Assembly: GCA_027257055.1 (NCBI GenBank)
Contig: JAPVLO010000153.1
Location: forward strand, 6,944,001 to 7,008,000
From: Cephalopachus bancanus
Lineage: Eukaryota > Chordata > Mammalia > Primates > Tarsiidae
DNA length: 64,000 bases
Reading direction: 5' to 3'
Shown here: piece after piece, positions 36,701 to 47,370 of the stretch
Layout: each line of letters begins with the position of its first letter
Position numbering within the stretch: position 1 is the stretch's first letter
Position numbers and translations under genes: made by a program
Notes under the pieces: model-generated
The model's input: the letters and a program-made list of their open reading frames with translations, nothing else
What the model was told of the DNA's origin: nothing
Database searches by the model: none

Positions 36701-39308
36701 CCTCAAGGGGTTGTATGGAATTGTCAGCATTCTCATTGGCCCAATGATGTCAACTTGTCTGCAAATGTAAAAATTGTGGACTGGCTTCCTCAGAGTGACC
36801 TCCTGGGTAAGGGCTGCCCAGCTGTGCTCATCTCTTTCTATTTACCTATCTTGGGGTTCATCAGGGCTCTGACCTCTAGCTGGGTATTTGAACCTGCCCT
36901 AGAAGGAGCTGCTGATTGGTAAAACAAAGGCTTAGAGAGAAGAAAAGGAGCAGCCAGTTGGAGTTCTTGCAGAATCAGGCTATACTTCTGGTGGGATAAG
37001 ATGCCAAAACAGCTATCTTTTCTTCATTTATTTATCCTATGCCCTTTGTCTGCACACAGAAGTCATATTCCTGTAAGTCTCATTCACTCTATTGTATTTG
37101 ATCTTGGATAATGTCACCCAAACAAAATACATGACACCATGTGAACTCTGAAAATACGTACAGTGGCTTGGAGGGAGTTGTCTCTCTCTTTAGTGACTTC
37201 ATGAGCACCAGTTCAGCCATGTGCTCTTATTCAAACACACATCCACACACACATGTGGACATATTATCTTAATCTACTAAGTGAGCAATTCATAGCCTCA
37301 AATTACCGATGCCAATAATATCTTTAGAATGTGCTAAAATACCTGTGTTCCGAGCTTAGCAAATCCACATCTGGTGATTTACGCCATTTAGCTATTTGGT
37401 TCCAGAGAGCTCCCTTCCTTTCAACAGATTTCTCTTGTCCTAGTTCTACTTCTAAGAGACACCTCACTGTCATAGCCACTGACTAAAGCAGAAGCTCATA
37501 ACCAAGATTATGGCTCAAAATAATTTGGGGATTTATGAAATAGATTTCTGGTCCAACTTCTGTAAATGTATCTCTTTAATTCTGGTGCGAGTGGGGCATA
37601 TGATTTCCATTTCCAAGAAGAGACAAGGAGAGTCTGGTGCACACTGCAGTTAAGTGACACAGGTAAAGACATATCCTTCATTATCAACAATCACTTTAGT
37701 TAACTGTAAATATGCTGGGACAGAAAAACAGGAACTGGAAATGCTAAGGTGTAGATTTCAGTTTGCCTTAAAGGGGCTTCTTATATAATTGAGGACCCCA
37801 TCCAGTCAGTAACTTTTATGAATGACACATGAGCTGTAATTTCTGTGAATGTTTCAGGAATGAAAACAAAAGGGAAATTAGTTGTCAGTGAATAAAAGAG
37901 AGCTCCAAACAGACAGTGGAAGTAGATGCAGAGAGAGACATGCACAGGGAGAGAGTAGAGATGAGAGAAGCAAAGAGAGGTACCAGAGGCCAGAGAGAAG
38001 GAAGGATAGATAGGGACATGCCTTACTTAGTTCTCTTCTCTATCAAATTCTCTAGGTTTTGTGTTCCTGGCTGAGATGAGAAGTCTATGAAAAGGCAAGA
38101 CTTGGATTCCTACATCTTGGATCTATACCCTTAGATATGCCCCAAGCAAAGTCATGTTATATGATGGCTCCAACATACCTTGTGATCCCCTTGGCATTTT
38201 CCTATGTCCTTCCTGCTCTGCCTGGTGTTCTGAAACTTTTCATTTAGAAATGTTCTACCCTCTTTCTTATTTGCAACAGCTCACCCCAGCATACGTCTTT
38301 TTGTCACCCATGGCGGGCAGAATAGCATCATGGAGGCCATCCAGCATGGTGTGCCCATGGTAGGAATTGCTCTCTTTGGAGACCAGCCAGAAAACATGGT
38401 CCGAGTAGAAGCCAAAAAACTCGGCGTCTCCATTCATTTACAAAAGCTCAAGGCAGAGACACTGGCTCTCAAAATGAAACAAGTCATAGAAGACAAGAGG
38501 TATGCATCTCTCTGGGGTTTGGGTCACTTAGGCTGAATGAAGACACAAGCAATAAGGGCACTGTGTGGGTCTTTTTTTAATTAAAACTGCATTTTTCAAG
38601 ACGTGGAATAATATGTGTGTGCTACTGACAGCTGACCTGTGTCTTCTAAGAGCAAGATTAGAGCAATTTAAGTTAGATGCTGAGAATAATTTTCTACCTT
38701 TTGAATTTGGGGAATGCACATTGTGTTCATAGGTCTTTCTAAGAGCCCCTATGCTTTGGATCCTATGGTAGAATTCTAACTGACACAGGAGGTCGCTTTC
38801 CTGTTCTCCAAATATTCCATGCTCTCCTCCTCCTTGTCTTTTTGTTGTGCTGCTTCCTAACAATCCTTCTCTTCATGGAGTGGCTCCTTCATGACATTTG
38901 GGTCTCATCTCTCACCCATATCTTTTCAGATTACTCTTTTTTTCTTCTTCTTTTTTTTTTAGATTGAAAATATAGTTTGTTTAGAAAATAAATTAGAAAG
39001 AGAGAAGAGAGAGGGGATTCAACTCCCCAAGATAGGGGAGGATAGTAAAAGCTTAGGAAAACATGGCCTGGCCATAGCTCAAAAAATGCATGACCAGACC
39101 ATAGCTTAGCAAGGGCAATGGTGAATGGAGAAAGAGAGAAAGAAAGAGCGAGAGAGAGAGAGAGAGAGAGAGATTCTCCTCCCCAAGGTAGGAGAGGAGG
39201 CCAAAGCCAAGAAACAGGGTGGCATATCTCAAAGAGCCACATGTATACATCAGTGTTTAATAAAGCAATGACTAGAAAGTAAATGTGTGTGTGTGTGTGG
39301 GTGGGTGT

Positions 39309-39348
<40 letters not shown>

Positions 39349-41155
39349 AAGAGAAAGAAAGATTCACCTTTCCAAGGTCAGAGAGGGTACCAAAGCTTAG
39401 GAAACATGGCAGTGGCCAAAACTCAAAGAGCACATGGCCACACCAGAGTCTAGTAAAGCAATAGCAACTGGCTGCTTGGAGTCAAATCCTTTTAAACATT
39501 CCCTTTGTGGGGGAAGGTCGTCAAGGTGATTTGGTGATGGCCTGCTTCACATCATCACGGATGGGACAGGTAAGTGCAAGTACTGACATCAGATCCATCT
39601 TGACTACTCTTAAGTAGCTTCTTTTCCAGTCCACCCCAATTATGTCATTTCTTTCTTAATACTTCTAATGGTCTATAATTACCTCATTATCTTATATTTT
39701 CATTTATTATCTGCCTCCCCCCCACACACACTACAGAGTAGAGAGTCAGCTCCATGAGGGTAGCAGCATGTGTCTCTTGTTTTCCATTTTGTTCTTACTA
39801 TTTTCCTAGCACAGGGCCTGCCACAAAGTAAGTGGTTAATAAACTTTGGCTCAGAAAGTTAATAGAAGAGGTCAGGTGACGTCCAAGGTAACTAACTACC
39901 CATCCAGCACAAAGGTTTCATTTGAAGAGAAAAACACACATTTTTATATACCTGAGAAGGACGGAATAACTTATTAGCATTTCCTGGGCACAAACCTGAA
40001 TCTGACCTCAAGGCTTAACATATTACCTTGCACATGGTTGACAGTCAAACAGTTGTACTTGATTGACTGAAAACAACCACATAGTTCATAGTTTTAGGGT
40101 CTAGAAAAGTTGCTAAGTACCAGGAGTTGGATAACCCCAGAATAATTGTATATATTTGCCCTTTCATGTGGTATAGATGTTCATTTTCTGCAGAATAGGT
40201 TTGTAGCTCTTGTTGGATTTTCAAAGACCTAGACCCAAAATGGCCATAATCCACTGGTCTCTGTAAAGGAGTCATTGAGGACTGGGGTGGTCCCAGATAA
40301 TGTGCATCATCAGGGCCAGCTTCATCATTTGTGAACCTGATATAAAACAAAAATGTGAGTCCGCCAGTTATAAAGTGTATTTCAAGATGGTGACAACAGA
40401 TAATTAAATCAAGCATAGGATGCCATCAAGTGGTTGGTGTAAATATGCACATTGCAGCCTGGGAAGCCAGCTTTGGTCAACATGATGCTCTAATCATGCA
40501 GAAAAGTACAGGCCTTGTCTTGGCAGTCCCAAGAGTGACATCTGTCACTCAGCTTAGAGACTGGCACAAGGTAAGTGCTCTATGTATATATGTAATAATT
40601 ATGTATACCTTTCCTAGAATGTATTATAAGCTTCTTTATAGAAGGGACTAGTCTTTACACATGAGTCATTTTTTTAGTTAAGCACTTTTAACATTAAGCA
40701 TAGATCTTTGCCTATAGGTATCAGTATTTCAACATGACCTAGCTAGATTTTCGTAAAGCCAGACCAACAAAATTCCCTTGAAACTCAGTCTTTGGTGCAT
40801 CAAATACAAGAATGATACATCCTATGTCTTGTGAAACCACATCATTAACACCCCCCTCCCCTCTGTCTCTGCCAACAGGTACAAGTCTGCAGTGATGGCC
40901 GCCAGCATCATAAGGCACTCACACCCCCTGAGTCCCACCCAGCGGCTGGTGGGTTGGATTGACCACATCCTCCAGACAGAAGGGGCAGCACACCTGAAAC
41001 CCTATGCCTTTCAGCAGCCCTGGCATGAGGAGTACCTGCTGGATGTCTTCCTGTTTCTTCTGGGGCTCACTCTGGGCACTGTGTGGCTTTGTGGGAAGCT
41101 GCTGGGCTTAGGGGCCAGGTGGCTATGTGGGCCCAGGAAGCTGAAGGAGACCTGA
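21681..41155 (+). CDS. UGT3A2: UDP-glycosyltransferase 3A2-like, intact, 7 exons, 523 aa
   Basis: Exons 21681-21774, 24082-24183, 31755-31869, 33925-34456, 36575-36806, 38280-38499 and 40879-41155 join to 1,572 bases, 523 codons plus stop, the usual UGT3A length; all introns are GT/AG. Residues 1-20 form a signal peptide; His35 in GGSHYLL is the expected catalytic base; N52-V-T is a glycosylation sequon. The donor-binding signature starts at FVTHGGQNS (366-374) and ends near FGDQ (391-394). Residues ~484-506 form the membrane anchor with a short basic cytosolic tail KLKET, fitting an ER type I protein. The family moves a sugar from a UDP-sugar to small lipophilic acceptors; UGT3A2 is reported to use UDP-glucose and UDP-xylose, UGT3A1 UDP-GlcNAc. 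Phe391 (Asn in human UGT3A1), and exons 3, 5 and 6, which are closer to human UGT3A2 as I remember it, favour the UGT3A2 name. Confidence 0.93.
21775..24081 (+). other. Intron 1 of UGT3A2
   Basis: Begins with ~550 GC-richer bases conserved with copy 1. Lacks the hAT element of copy 1. No other gene seen. Confidence 0.7.
24082..24183 (+). CDS. UGT3A2: UGT3A2 exon 2
   Basis: 102 bases, phase 1 to phase 1. Encodes GGSHYLLMDRVSQILQ with His35 and the N-V-T sequon at residue 52. Confidence 0.93.
24303..24339 (+). repeat. (GT)n microsatellite
   Basis: GT run with one AT interruption in intron 2. The matching place in copy 1 has only a short GT remnant near 3,714. Confidence 0.9.
25130..25910 (-). 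mobile_element. Ancient L1 (L1M-type) fragment split by an Alu
   Basis: Same old reversed L1 as at 4,500-4,990, here interrupted by an Alu at 25,171-25,460. Confidence 0.65.
25171..25460 (-). mobile_element. Full-length Alu SINE in intron 2
   Basis: Reversed Alu starting with a T-run and 'gagttggagtctcactctg' and ending 'gagcctggc'. Target duplication ctaccattttt on both sides. Absent from copy 1. Shows the same middle block ('caccccagcatc-acctgctggg') as the Alu at 5,568. Confidence 0.92.
27046..28380 (-). mobile_element. LTR-like repeats A and B, split by an L1
   Basis: Counterpart of 6,404-7,600 in copy 1. The type A part is cut by an L1 at about 27,190-27,710; type B starts near 27,945 and continues to about 29,040, itself interrupted near 28,380 by a retroviral fragment. 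Confidence 0.5.
27190..27710 (+). mobile_element. 5'-truncated L1 in intron 2
   Basis: Sense L1 with the end of ORF2 ('ctgctgggaatatacccgg', 'attgttcacaatagc'), 3' UTR and A-rich end. A short duplication (ttccccac / actccccag) borders it. Missing from copy 1 near 6,555. Confidence 0.85.
28387..28563 (-). mobile_element. Endogenous retrovirus RT fragment, copy a
   Basis: About 177 bases closely matching 30,588-30,765. On the - strand it reads part of a gammaretrovirus-type reverse transcriptase, broken by stops. It does not occur in copy 1. Confidence 0.6.
29065..30800 (-). mobile_element. Decayed endogenous retrovirus segment in intron 2
   Basis: This ~1.7 kb is absent from copy 1, which continues from 7,612 straight to the sequence after 30,800. 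At 30,504-30,765 the - strand reads a decayed retroviral RT with a YIED-like form of the YIDD box. The rest is AT-rich and not assignable. No working gene. Confidence 0.55.
31755..31869 (+). CDS. UGT3A2: UGT3A2 exon 3
   Basis: 115 bases, open, reading DFKKEDKSYQVISWLPP and on. This is the exon that is frameshifted in copy 1. The wording is close to human UGT3A2 as I recall it and unlike UGT3A1. Confidence 0.92.
31967..31995 (+). repeat. Short (GGAT)n tract
   Basis: Counterpart of the longer tract at 9,203; about six GGAT/GAAT units, ~100 bases after the exon 3 donor. Confidence 0.8.
31996..33924 (+). other. Rest of intron 3 of UGT3A2
   Basis: AT-rich and alignable with copy 1. No mobile element or gene recognised. 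Confidence 0.6.
33925..34456 (+). CDS. UGT3A2: UGT3A2 exon 4
   Basis: Largest exon (532 bases, ends in phase 0). Encodes the rest of the acceptor-binding domain, including RRDIMDSLKNENF, FLIAEKLGKPFV and LLPNTVYVGGLM, up to the start of the donor-binding half. Confidence 0.94.
34457..36574 (+). other. Intron 4 of UGT3A2
   Basis: About 600 bases longer than in copy 1; the extra DNA lies between 34,560 and 35,200. Holds a G-rich tract at 36,309. No gene or clear transposon. Confidence 0.5.
36309..36335 (+). other. G-rich tract, possible G-quadruplex
   Basis: Five runs of three or more G within 27 bases, separated by single T residues, about 240 bases before exon 5. Not present in copy 1. Confidence 0.6.
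36575..36806 (+). CDS. UGT3A2: UGT3A2 exon 5
   Basis: 232 bases starting DLEDFIAKFGDSGFVLVALG and ending VDWLPQSDLL. Opens the C-terminal UDP-sugar binding domain. Intact where copy 1 has a 38-base deletion. Confidence 0.94.
36807..38279 (+). other. Intron 5 of UGT3A2
   Basis: Aligns with the same intron in copy 1. No transposon or gene recognised. Confidence 0.55.
38280..38499 (+). CDS. UGT3A2: UGT3A2 exon 6, donor-binding signature
   Basis: Encodes AHPSIRLFVTHGGQNSIMEA and continues to GIALFGDQPENMVRVEAKK. His369 is intact. Phe391 is the residue reported to separate UGT3A2 (Phe) from UGT3A1 (Asn) in donor choice. Confidence 0.95.
38938..39600 (+). repeat. Insertion with GA/GT tracts and about three repeated units
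   Basis: Absent from copy 1 (near 15,320). Contains GA runs at 39,137-39,175 and 39,313-39,363 and a GT run at 39,283-39,300. Each of three units starts like 'gattcaactccccaag' (39,016; 39,171; 39,360), goes on to 'aagcttaggaaaacatgg', and ends near 'agtaaagcaat'. Spacing is about 155-190 bases. The family is unknown to me; it may be an LTR or a minisatellite. Confidence 0.6.
40879..41155 (+). CDS. UGT3A2: UGT3A2 exon 7, membrane anchor and stop
   Basis: Starts with the codon shared across the exon 6 junction (Arg), YKSAVMAASIIRHSHPLSPT, then the hydrophobic segment LLDVFLFLLGLTLGTVWLCG and tail KLKET, TGA at 41,153-41,155. Confidence 0.94.
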
Positions 41156-42908
41156 GGGCAATACAACCCTGAGGGGCTGTGTTTAGTAGACTGTGTTACT
41201 ATTTCTCGAGGGCTTCCACCAGTTCTGGTAATCTCTGTTCTCCACATCATATCCACTTGCTCGTATACTACAAATTCCTTCTCCCTAGCCTCTTCCTGTT
41301 GTGGTATTCTCTACCCAATAACCTTGTCCTTCTTTATTTGCCAGTCAGCAAGGGGTGTGTTGTGATTCTGTCTCAAAGAGACTTGGGCCACTGACCCTCC
41401 GATTTCCAGATTGGAAGCCTGCTCTCCTTCGCATGCCTTTCTCTGAATTGCTGAGCCTGACCATGCCAGCCTCCATGGCAAATCTCTCAGCCTCTTCCCT
41501 TTACTCCTCACTTGTCATGGGTAACACCTAAGAAAGGCAATTGGGAAATGCTTTGGTTTTCTGTTTGCTTCCCCTGAATACTCTCTTCATTGCTCAGGAA
41601 GCCTGTCCTGGCATGTAAGTTCAGGGTCAGACACATACCTGTGGATCTCCTCATTGGGTGCTTGCCTCCCTTCATATTGGGTATTGGCAGAGAGCTCTTT
41701 CTTTACTGATCAGGCACGGAGACTGTGGGTTTCCAGATTTCCTGGAAAGTGACCGTTTTTACCGAAATATTTCCCAGCCTATTCTCCCTATCCCCCTTCA
41801 GAATGGCCAAGAGAGTTATGCTCTAGTTGGTCAGAATTCTGTCCTTTGTCTGCTCAAGGCTATAAGAGAAGCTGGCAACATCTCTGCAGTGGCAGCTGGC
41901 AAGGATGAAGAGAGCTGGGTGGGTGTGGGGTCAGCCAATCTGTAGTGTCTGAAGAACATAAAAAATGCCAAAAAATTTTCCAGAATGTCTGACCTGTTGA
42001 ATTGGAATCTTTGGATATTTAGTGTTGGTCTATATTTATGCATTTCAGTAGCAAGCGGTCTTGGACATGATGGGAAATAAAAGCTTCTGTTTCTTGGTTA
42101 CAGTCTCTGGCTGGGCCTGAGGAAACATGTAGTACTGAGTTGGCCTCAATGACTTTCCAAGTGTGATGAGGACCCAAGGCAGGGAGAGGGAGCAGAGGAT
42201 TTCAACCAGGGAGCTCCAGCGCTTTATCCCTGTGTAGATGAAAAGAGGGAATAAAATTGAAGACTGCATGTCATCCCTCCAGTTATTATTGCCACAAATC
42301 AGTGGGCACTACACATTAAGGGGTATAAGAGGGGAGTAAGCCATGCTATTTAGACTTCTGTAGAAAATGTGATTAACAAATGGATTCTCTTTGGGTCAGT
42401 ATGGCTCTGAAATCCTCTGTGCAATGGATTCTGTGCTAAGGCATAGGACATATGTATCCACATCAAAATGTCACCAAATGTTTGAGAGAATGGGGACTTC
42501 AGACTTACTGAGCGGGATTAGAATTAATCTGAGCATTCATGGGTCCTATTCCCTTGTTAAACCTACCTACTCTTTGCTAACTTTTCTTTTCTTCCTTTTG
42601 GCTGGTATTAAGGTTTAGAAAATACTGAGATAGGTATCGGGGTGGAAAAAATGGAGTATAGCACAGGAACTTACCCTTTGCTGGACTATTCACAATCTGC
42701 ATGTATTTAGACGCTATATGAACTATAAAGATCAACAGGAAAAGTAAATAAAACCCCTATAGCTGATAGGTTCTCATTCATAGAAAAATAATTTCAGAAT
42801 GTGACAAAGCTATCTCCTGAATTCCTGATGCAGGCTTTTGTGGACAGCTGGTGAGTTCAGTAAAATCATACTTGCGAATCATATTTGCTGTGCGCTGGTT
42901 ACCATTTT
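41156..42908 (+). other. 3' UTR and flank of UGT3A2
   Basis: Aligns with 17,785-19,530. Two AATAAA hexamers, at 42,076-42,081 and 42,250-42,255, could serve polyadenylation. No other gene. Confidence 0.5.
42076..42081 (+). terminator. Candidate poly(A) signal AATAAA
   Basis: AATAAA about 920 bases after the stop codon; the paralogous site in copy 1 reads aagaaa. Only a candidate: transcript data would decide. Confidence 0.3.
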
Positions 42909-43480
42909 GTCTGAGTCCAGTGAGACAGAACATCCCTACATACAACTTAGATGAAGTGGCTTTATTACTTACAGATGAGTAGCAAGGGACTCCTGAAGCC
43001 TAGATAGGATTCATTGCCACCTGGTCCTCCTAGGATTAAGGACTGCCTTGGATGGATGGGGTCTCATCTACCTGTGCCCTACTTGTACCCCAGATGAGGA
43101 AACTGGGAAAGCAGCCGACTCTGGATTTTTATGCCATGGGACAATACATCACACTGGGCTAAAGTGTTGAAGGACTTCCTGTTCTGGGGGGAGCTACAGC
43201 AGAGTCCAGGCTATTCCATTCTTCCCCTACAAGGATGTTACAAATCCAGCTCATTCTGTAGCTATTCTTGAGAGCTACAAGCCATAGCCACAGGCTGAAT
43301 GATAAGACCTGCCTGGGGCAATACTGAGTCTAGGATCCCAGGGATACAGACAAGCAGTTGCTAAACAACTCAGAGAGACTCTTTCAGGTGACCCCATTGT
43401 CTGAGCAAATAGGTCTGCTTTTAGGTTTCCTCTACTTATGTTTTAACAATACCTGAGATGATTAACCAAGTTCAGTAGGG
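42909..43480 (-). mobile_element. LTR-like segment A at the left of a retroviral remnant
   Basis: Starts tgtctgagtccagtgagacag and shares several blocks with 46,745-47,370, for example 'gggctaaagtgttgaaggac' against 'gggctaaagcattgaaggac'. The right boundary is approximate. Confidence 0.55.
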
Positions 43481-46400
43481 AGTATTGACAATCACACACA
43501 TCCCTTCCATTGGGCTAAAAGGAGGTCTAGAACAATTCTGTTGTGTAAACTAATCTTCCCGGGAGATATCTACTGGGGTACCAAGGCAGTGACTGTAGAG
43601 GAACTAATATCTGCTATGGTAAGGGACAGGTTTATTATTATGTTTTAATAAGCGCTGACTCCTATGAATGGTATCAAAGATCTCATAAAGGACACAAACT
43701 AAGAGTCAGTTACACCTCCCAGTATAACCCTGGTGACTCTAGGAAGCCTGGTATACAGCTTTAAGCTGCTGGCCCACTGGTGCTTCTCATTCTCAGGGGT
43801 GATATCTAGGGGCACCCAGCCTACATGGCAGGCAGGATCTCATCATTCACCAGTTTTCCAGGAATGACATGATCATCATGTTTTGGGGTTACCCCCCGAC
43901 TGCCTGTAGAGAAAGATATGCACATAGGTCGCTGCGCTCAGAAATACACAGCACCCCTTCCCCATTTTGTTGTTTGGGGGTGGCCTAATCAAGGTTATGG
44001 AGACTTTGCCGTTCACCAGTTAAGTTACAGTTGCATGAGCTCAGTTTCCTTCATACAGTGTTGTTCATAAAGCCCCTGTGGAGAGGGCTGGCATTAGTCC
44101 AGTCTTTGTTTTTGTCATTGCTCCTAGGACTCTTCTTGTCTACATAATCAAAGAAAAGTGGTGTGTCAAAGTGCCAGCCCATAAAGGATTTTTTAGTTGT
44201 GGTCATGACATTTGCCACCTTAGGCCAGTTAAGTTAAATGGCATCTCTGGCTCTTTTTCATGAGGTGGGTGTGTCTGATTCTCACTCTCACTCGGTAAGG
44301 GAGGGATTGGGTTCTGTTGGTGTACACTGATATTAGAGATGTTGGCGTGGTTTACCACTGGCAGGATGAGAGGGTTGCTGTGGTCAGTGACAGAACAAGG
44401 TCTGAGGTGGCAGATCCAACACTTCGTCAGGTTACCCATGGTGGCCACACAGCTTGGGAGGGCCTAAAGAAGGCTTCCAGGCCTCAGTGTCCATGTTCTT
44501 GTGGAGAGAGCTGATTGGCAGGTTGGTGTCCCACCTTCCATCTTTCCTGGGATCTCTTGTGTTCCTTACCTGCTAGATAAGCATTGGGCTGAGTTGGTAT
44601 AGCACGTAGTCCAGAGGCTGCTACATCTGTGGGCACCCGCTGCCCTTGTTGTTTGACCCAGACCTTTCAGCCTCTGCCTTCCATTCTAGAAAGGGAGGAA
44701 GCATCCTTTGAGAATTTGACATGTTGAAAATGTCACCAACTTGGTTGGGAGGATCAGGTGTTCATGGTACCAATAGAGGGAACTTAGCACTCTGGTTTTC
44801 TTTGGTCCCATCCCCCAACCCTATGGGATCTCATAGAGGGGAGGCAGCTTGGGGAAAACCTCACCTTCGATTAGATTTAGGGGGTCCTTTCTGGGGTACT
44901 ATGGAGACCTGAACCACAAACCATCCCTGGGAAGTGTGCTCTAAAGGGAAAAAGGATAAAGAATGGTTGAAGATGCTGAGATTGGGATTTCATAGGTACA
45001 AACTAGTCAAGTGGCTATCTGGTCTGCTTCTACCCTCGCCAAGGTCAGTGTGACCCGATATGCACTGTAGTGCTATGTTTCCGTTGTACTGGAGAGTAGT
45101 GTTTACCCCACTAGTAGGTCATCTTGATGTCCCTTGTTCAGGTGCTGTGTGAGTCAGCTGCTCCATCATTCAATAGCTTCATTGACCTGTGGATGACAGA
45201 GTGCATGGGAAGTCCATTGTATTCCATGGGAGAGCACCCGTTGTGTTGCTTGGCCAGTAAAGAATGTTCCTTGGTCAGAGTGAAGTCCTAAAAGATGACA
45301 CAAGTATTTCTTAAGGGTGGCCATGTTAATCCCAGTGTTCACATGAATAATAGCAAGCTGTTGCCATAGTCCTTGTTCCCCCACAGAGGTCCTTTAATGG
45401 TGCAATCACTCAGTTGCCATTTCACTAACCTGATGGTGCTGCTGTTAAAAAAAAAACAGCCGCAGGATAAAAAAAAATAATGTATTAAGATATGGTGGTA
45501 GAGGTGACTGGAATAGCCATCACCACTGCATGTAGTTTGGCCCATTGGTGAGAACACCCATGTCTAGTCTCAGTCAAAAGATGGATATCCACTGGCTGGA
45601 TGGCAGCTGCAGCCCAAGAGAGCTTGCCTGCTTGTAGTTTCCCAGAGCCATCAGTAAACCAAGTAATGCCAAGTGGTCTGGCATTCAGCCTGCAATAGTC
45701 CATTGTTAGTCTTCATGCCCCAAAGGCATTTTTGACCAGCCAAATTGGGCTGTTACATTGTAATAGGGTGTTTTGCATCAAGCCCTGAATTAACAAAGCA
45801 ATGTGCAATTCTGCACTGAGTATGCAGTATAGCTTTTGTTGAATAACCCATTGGGGCTTGGGTAGCTTAGGTGATAGGCAGGAGTGAACATGTCCCATTG
45901 TTATGGCTCAAATTCTTGGCTGTGAGGGGCCATAGCCTCTCGGGCAGCAGTGATGCACTGTGCCACAGCAGCCAAAATGTCAATGCCTGTGATGCACTCA
46001 GTGGTGAGAACCGTAGTCACCGGTACCTGCAATGGCACAGAGGGCCTGGTCCATAAGCAGATAAAACCTTGGGTCACCATGTTCATTCCAAAACTGACTG
46101 ATGTTATCAGTTTAATTTTTTGCCACTTTCCCCTTCTTATCTTGACAGCAGCACAAGGCCGCTGGCTTCGGGTGGTGATATGGAGACCTTAACCTCCCTA
46201 ACTGCATCATTATTCCTAACTGCATAATTCAGTCAGAGACACCTGGGTCTGCAATGCCCCTTTATCCAATAAACATTACCAATCAGGCTATAAGAACCTT
46301 CCCTGGCTTTTCTCTGACTGTCCTCTGGATGGTATCTCCCTTTATTTGAAGGCCCACATCTCTCATGTTGGTTTGCTCTCAGAGACCTCTGGGATCCTCT

Positions 46401-46744
46401 GAGTACCTCTTTTCTGTTCCCTCTGAGGTTCCTTCTGAGTTACCACTTCTTGAGTTTTCTGGTCCCAGAAATGAGAGATTACACGTGTCACCAAACCAGA
46501 GGATCTTGAGCTGCTGACCTTTGCTTCCACATTCCTTTTTCCCTACCTCAATTCATGCAGCCAACTCAAACATATTTTGCGGGAAGAGGAAGTGACTTTT
46601 GTTCCACTTCTCAATCCTTTTCCTTAAAAAAAAAAGATGCATGTCTGGCCCCTGCACCCCAGGTTGACCTTTCTACCTTGATTCAGACACTAGGGGGTTC
46701 TGTCCCTCCTGTGTTCCATCAATAAGTCATAGCTTCAACCCTGT
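43481..46744 (-). mobile_element. Decayed endogenous retrovirus internal region
   Basis: On the - strand, going leftwards, I see traces of RT (45,713-46,086), RNase H (45,485-45,703, with WFTDGS), integrase (45,166-45,384, with SDQGT) and an env surface part with a CWIC-type motif (44,203-44,448). This is the pol-env order of a gammaretrovirus-like ERV. Stops and frameshifts interrupt every part, so none is functional. Only about 650 bases separate the RT trace from the right LTR, so gag and most of protease are missing. Confidence 0.7.
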
Positions 46745-47370
46745 TTGCTGTGCCAATTTTGAGAAGCAAGTTCACTGTTCCTTGGCAACTTATCCCAGTA
46801 CAGTGAGACAGAACCCTACCCCCTTCCCAGCAAGTGATATTAAGTGGGTTTGTTACTTACACAACAAGGAAGCCTAGATTCTCTGAGAGCTGCTTCTCCA
46901 AAGCTCAGAAAAGCTGCTTGATGGAGTCTCAAGTTTTTGTGCCACATTTGCATAGCAGATGAGAAACCTCAGAAAGCAGTCCACTCTCGGTTTTATACCT
47001 AGAGGCAATGTGACATACAGGGCTAAAGCATTGAAGGACACCCTGTTCTAGAGGGACAGTGGAATATAGCCTGGGTGTTCCAGCCAGTCTCTCCCTGATT
47101 CAAGATTTGCATTCCCAATGCACTATTCTACAGTTATTATTGAGAGCTACAGATACGAGATACAAGAGGAGAACTGGGTCAGCCCAAGACCATCTAGATA
47201 GAGAACTGCTCTATGGTATGGAGAAAAGGGCCACAGATGTACTAAGGATGAGTAAATGTATGCCCAAAAAGAGAAAATCCACATTACATATGAAAATTCT
47301 GAGAAAAAGTCCAAGTAGATCAAACCTTTAATGATAGGAAAGGGACACAAAAGCATCAGGGACCCAAGGT
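46745..47370 (-). mobile_element. LTR-like segment at the right of the retroviral remnant
   Basis: Shares blocks with 42,909-43,480 (gagacagaacc, gtttgttactta, gggctaaagcattgaagg). Given pol on the - strand this would be the 5' LTR. Boundaries are approximate. Confidence 0.5.

Noticed and set aside
36479..36922. 147-codon open frame as a gene
   Set aside because: It is exon 5 of UGT3A2 with intron sequence on both sides.
38931..39250. Open frames rich in Ser-Leu repeats
   Set aside because: They are translations of GA dinucleotide runs.
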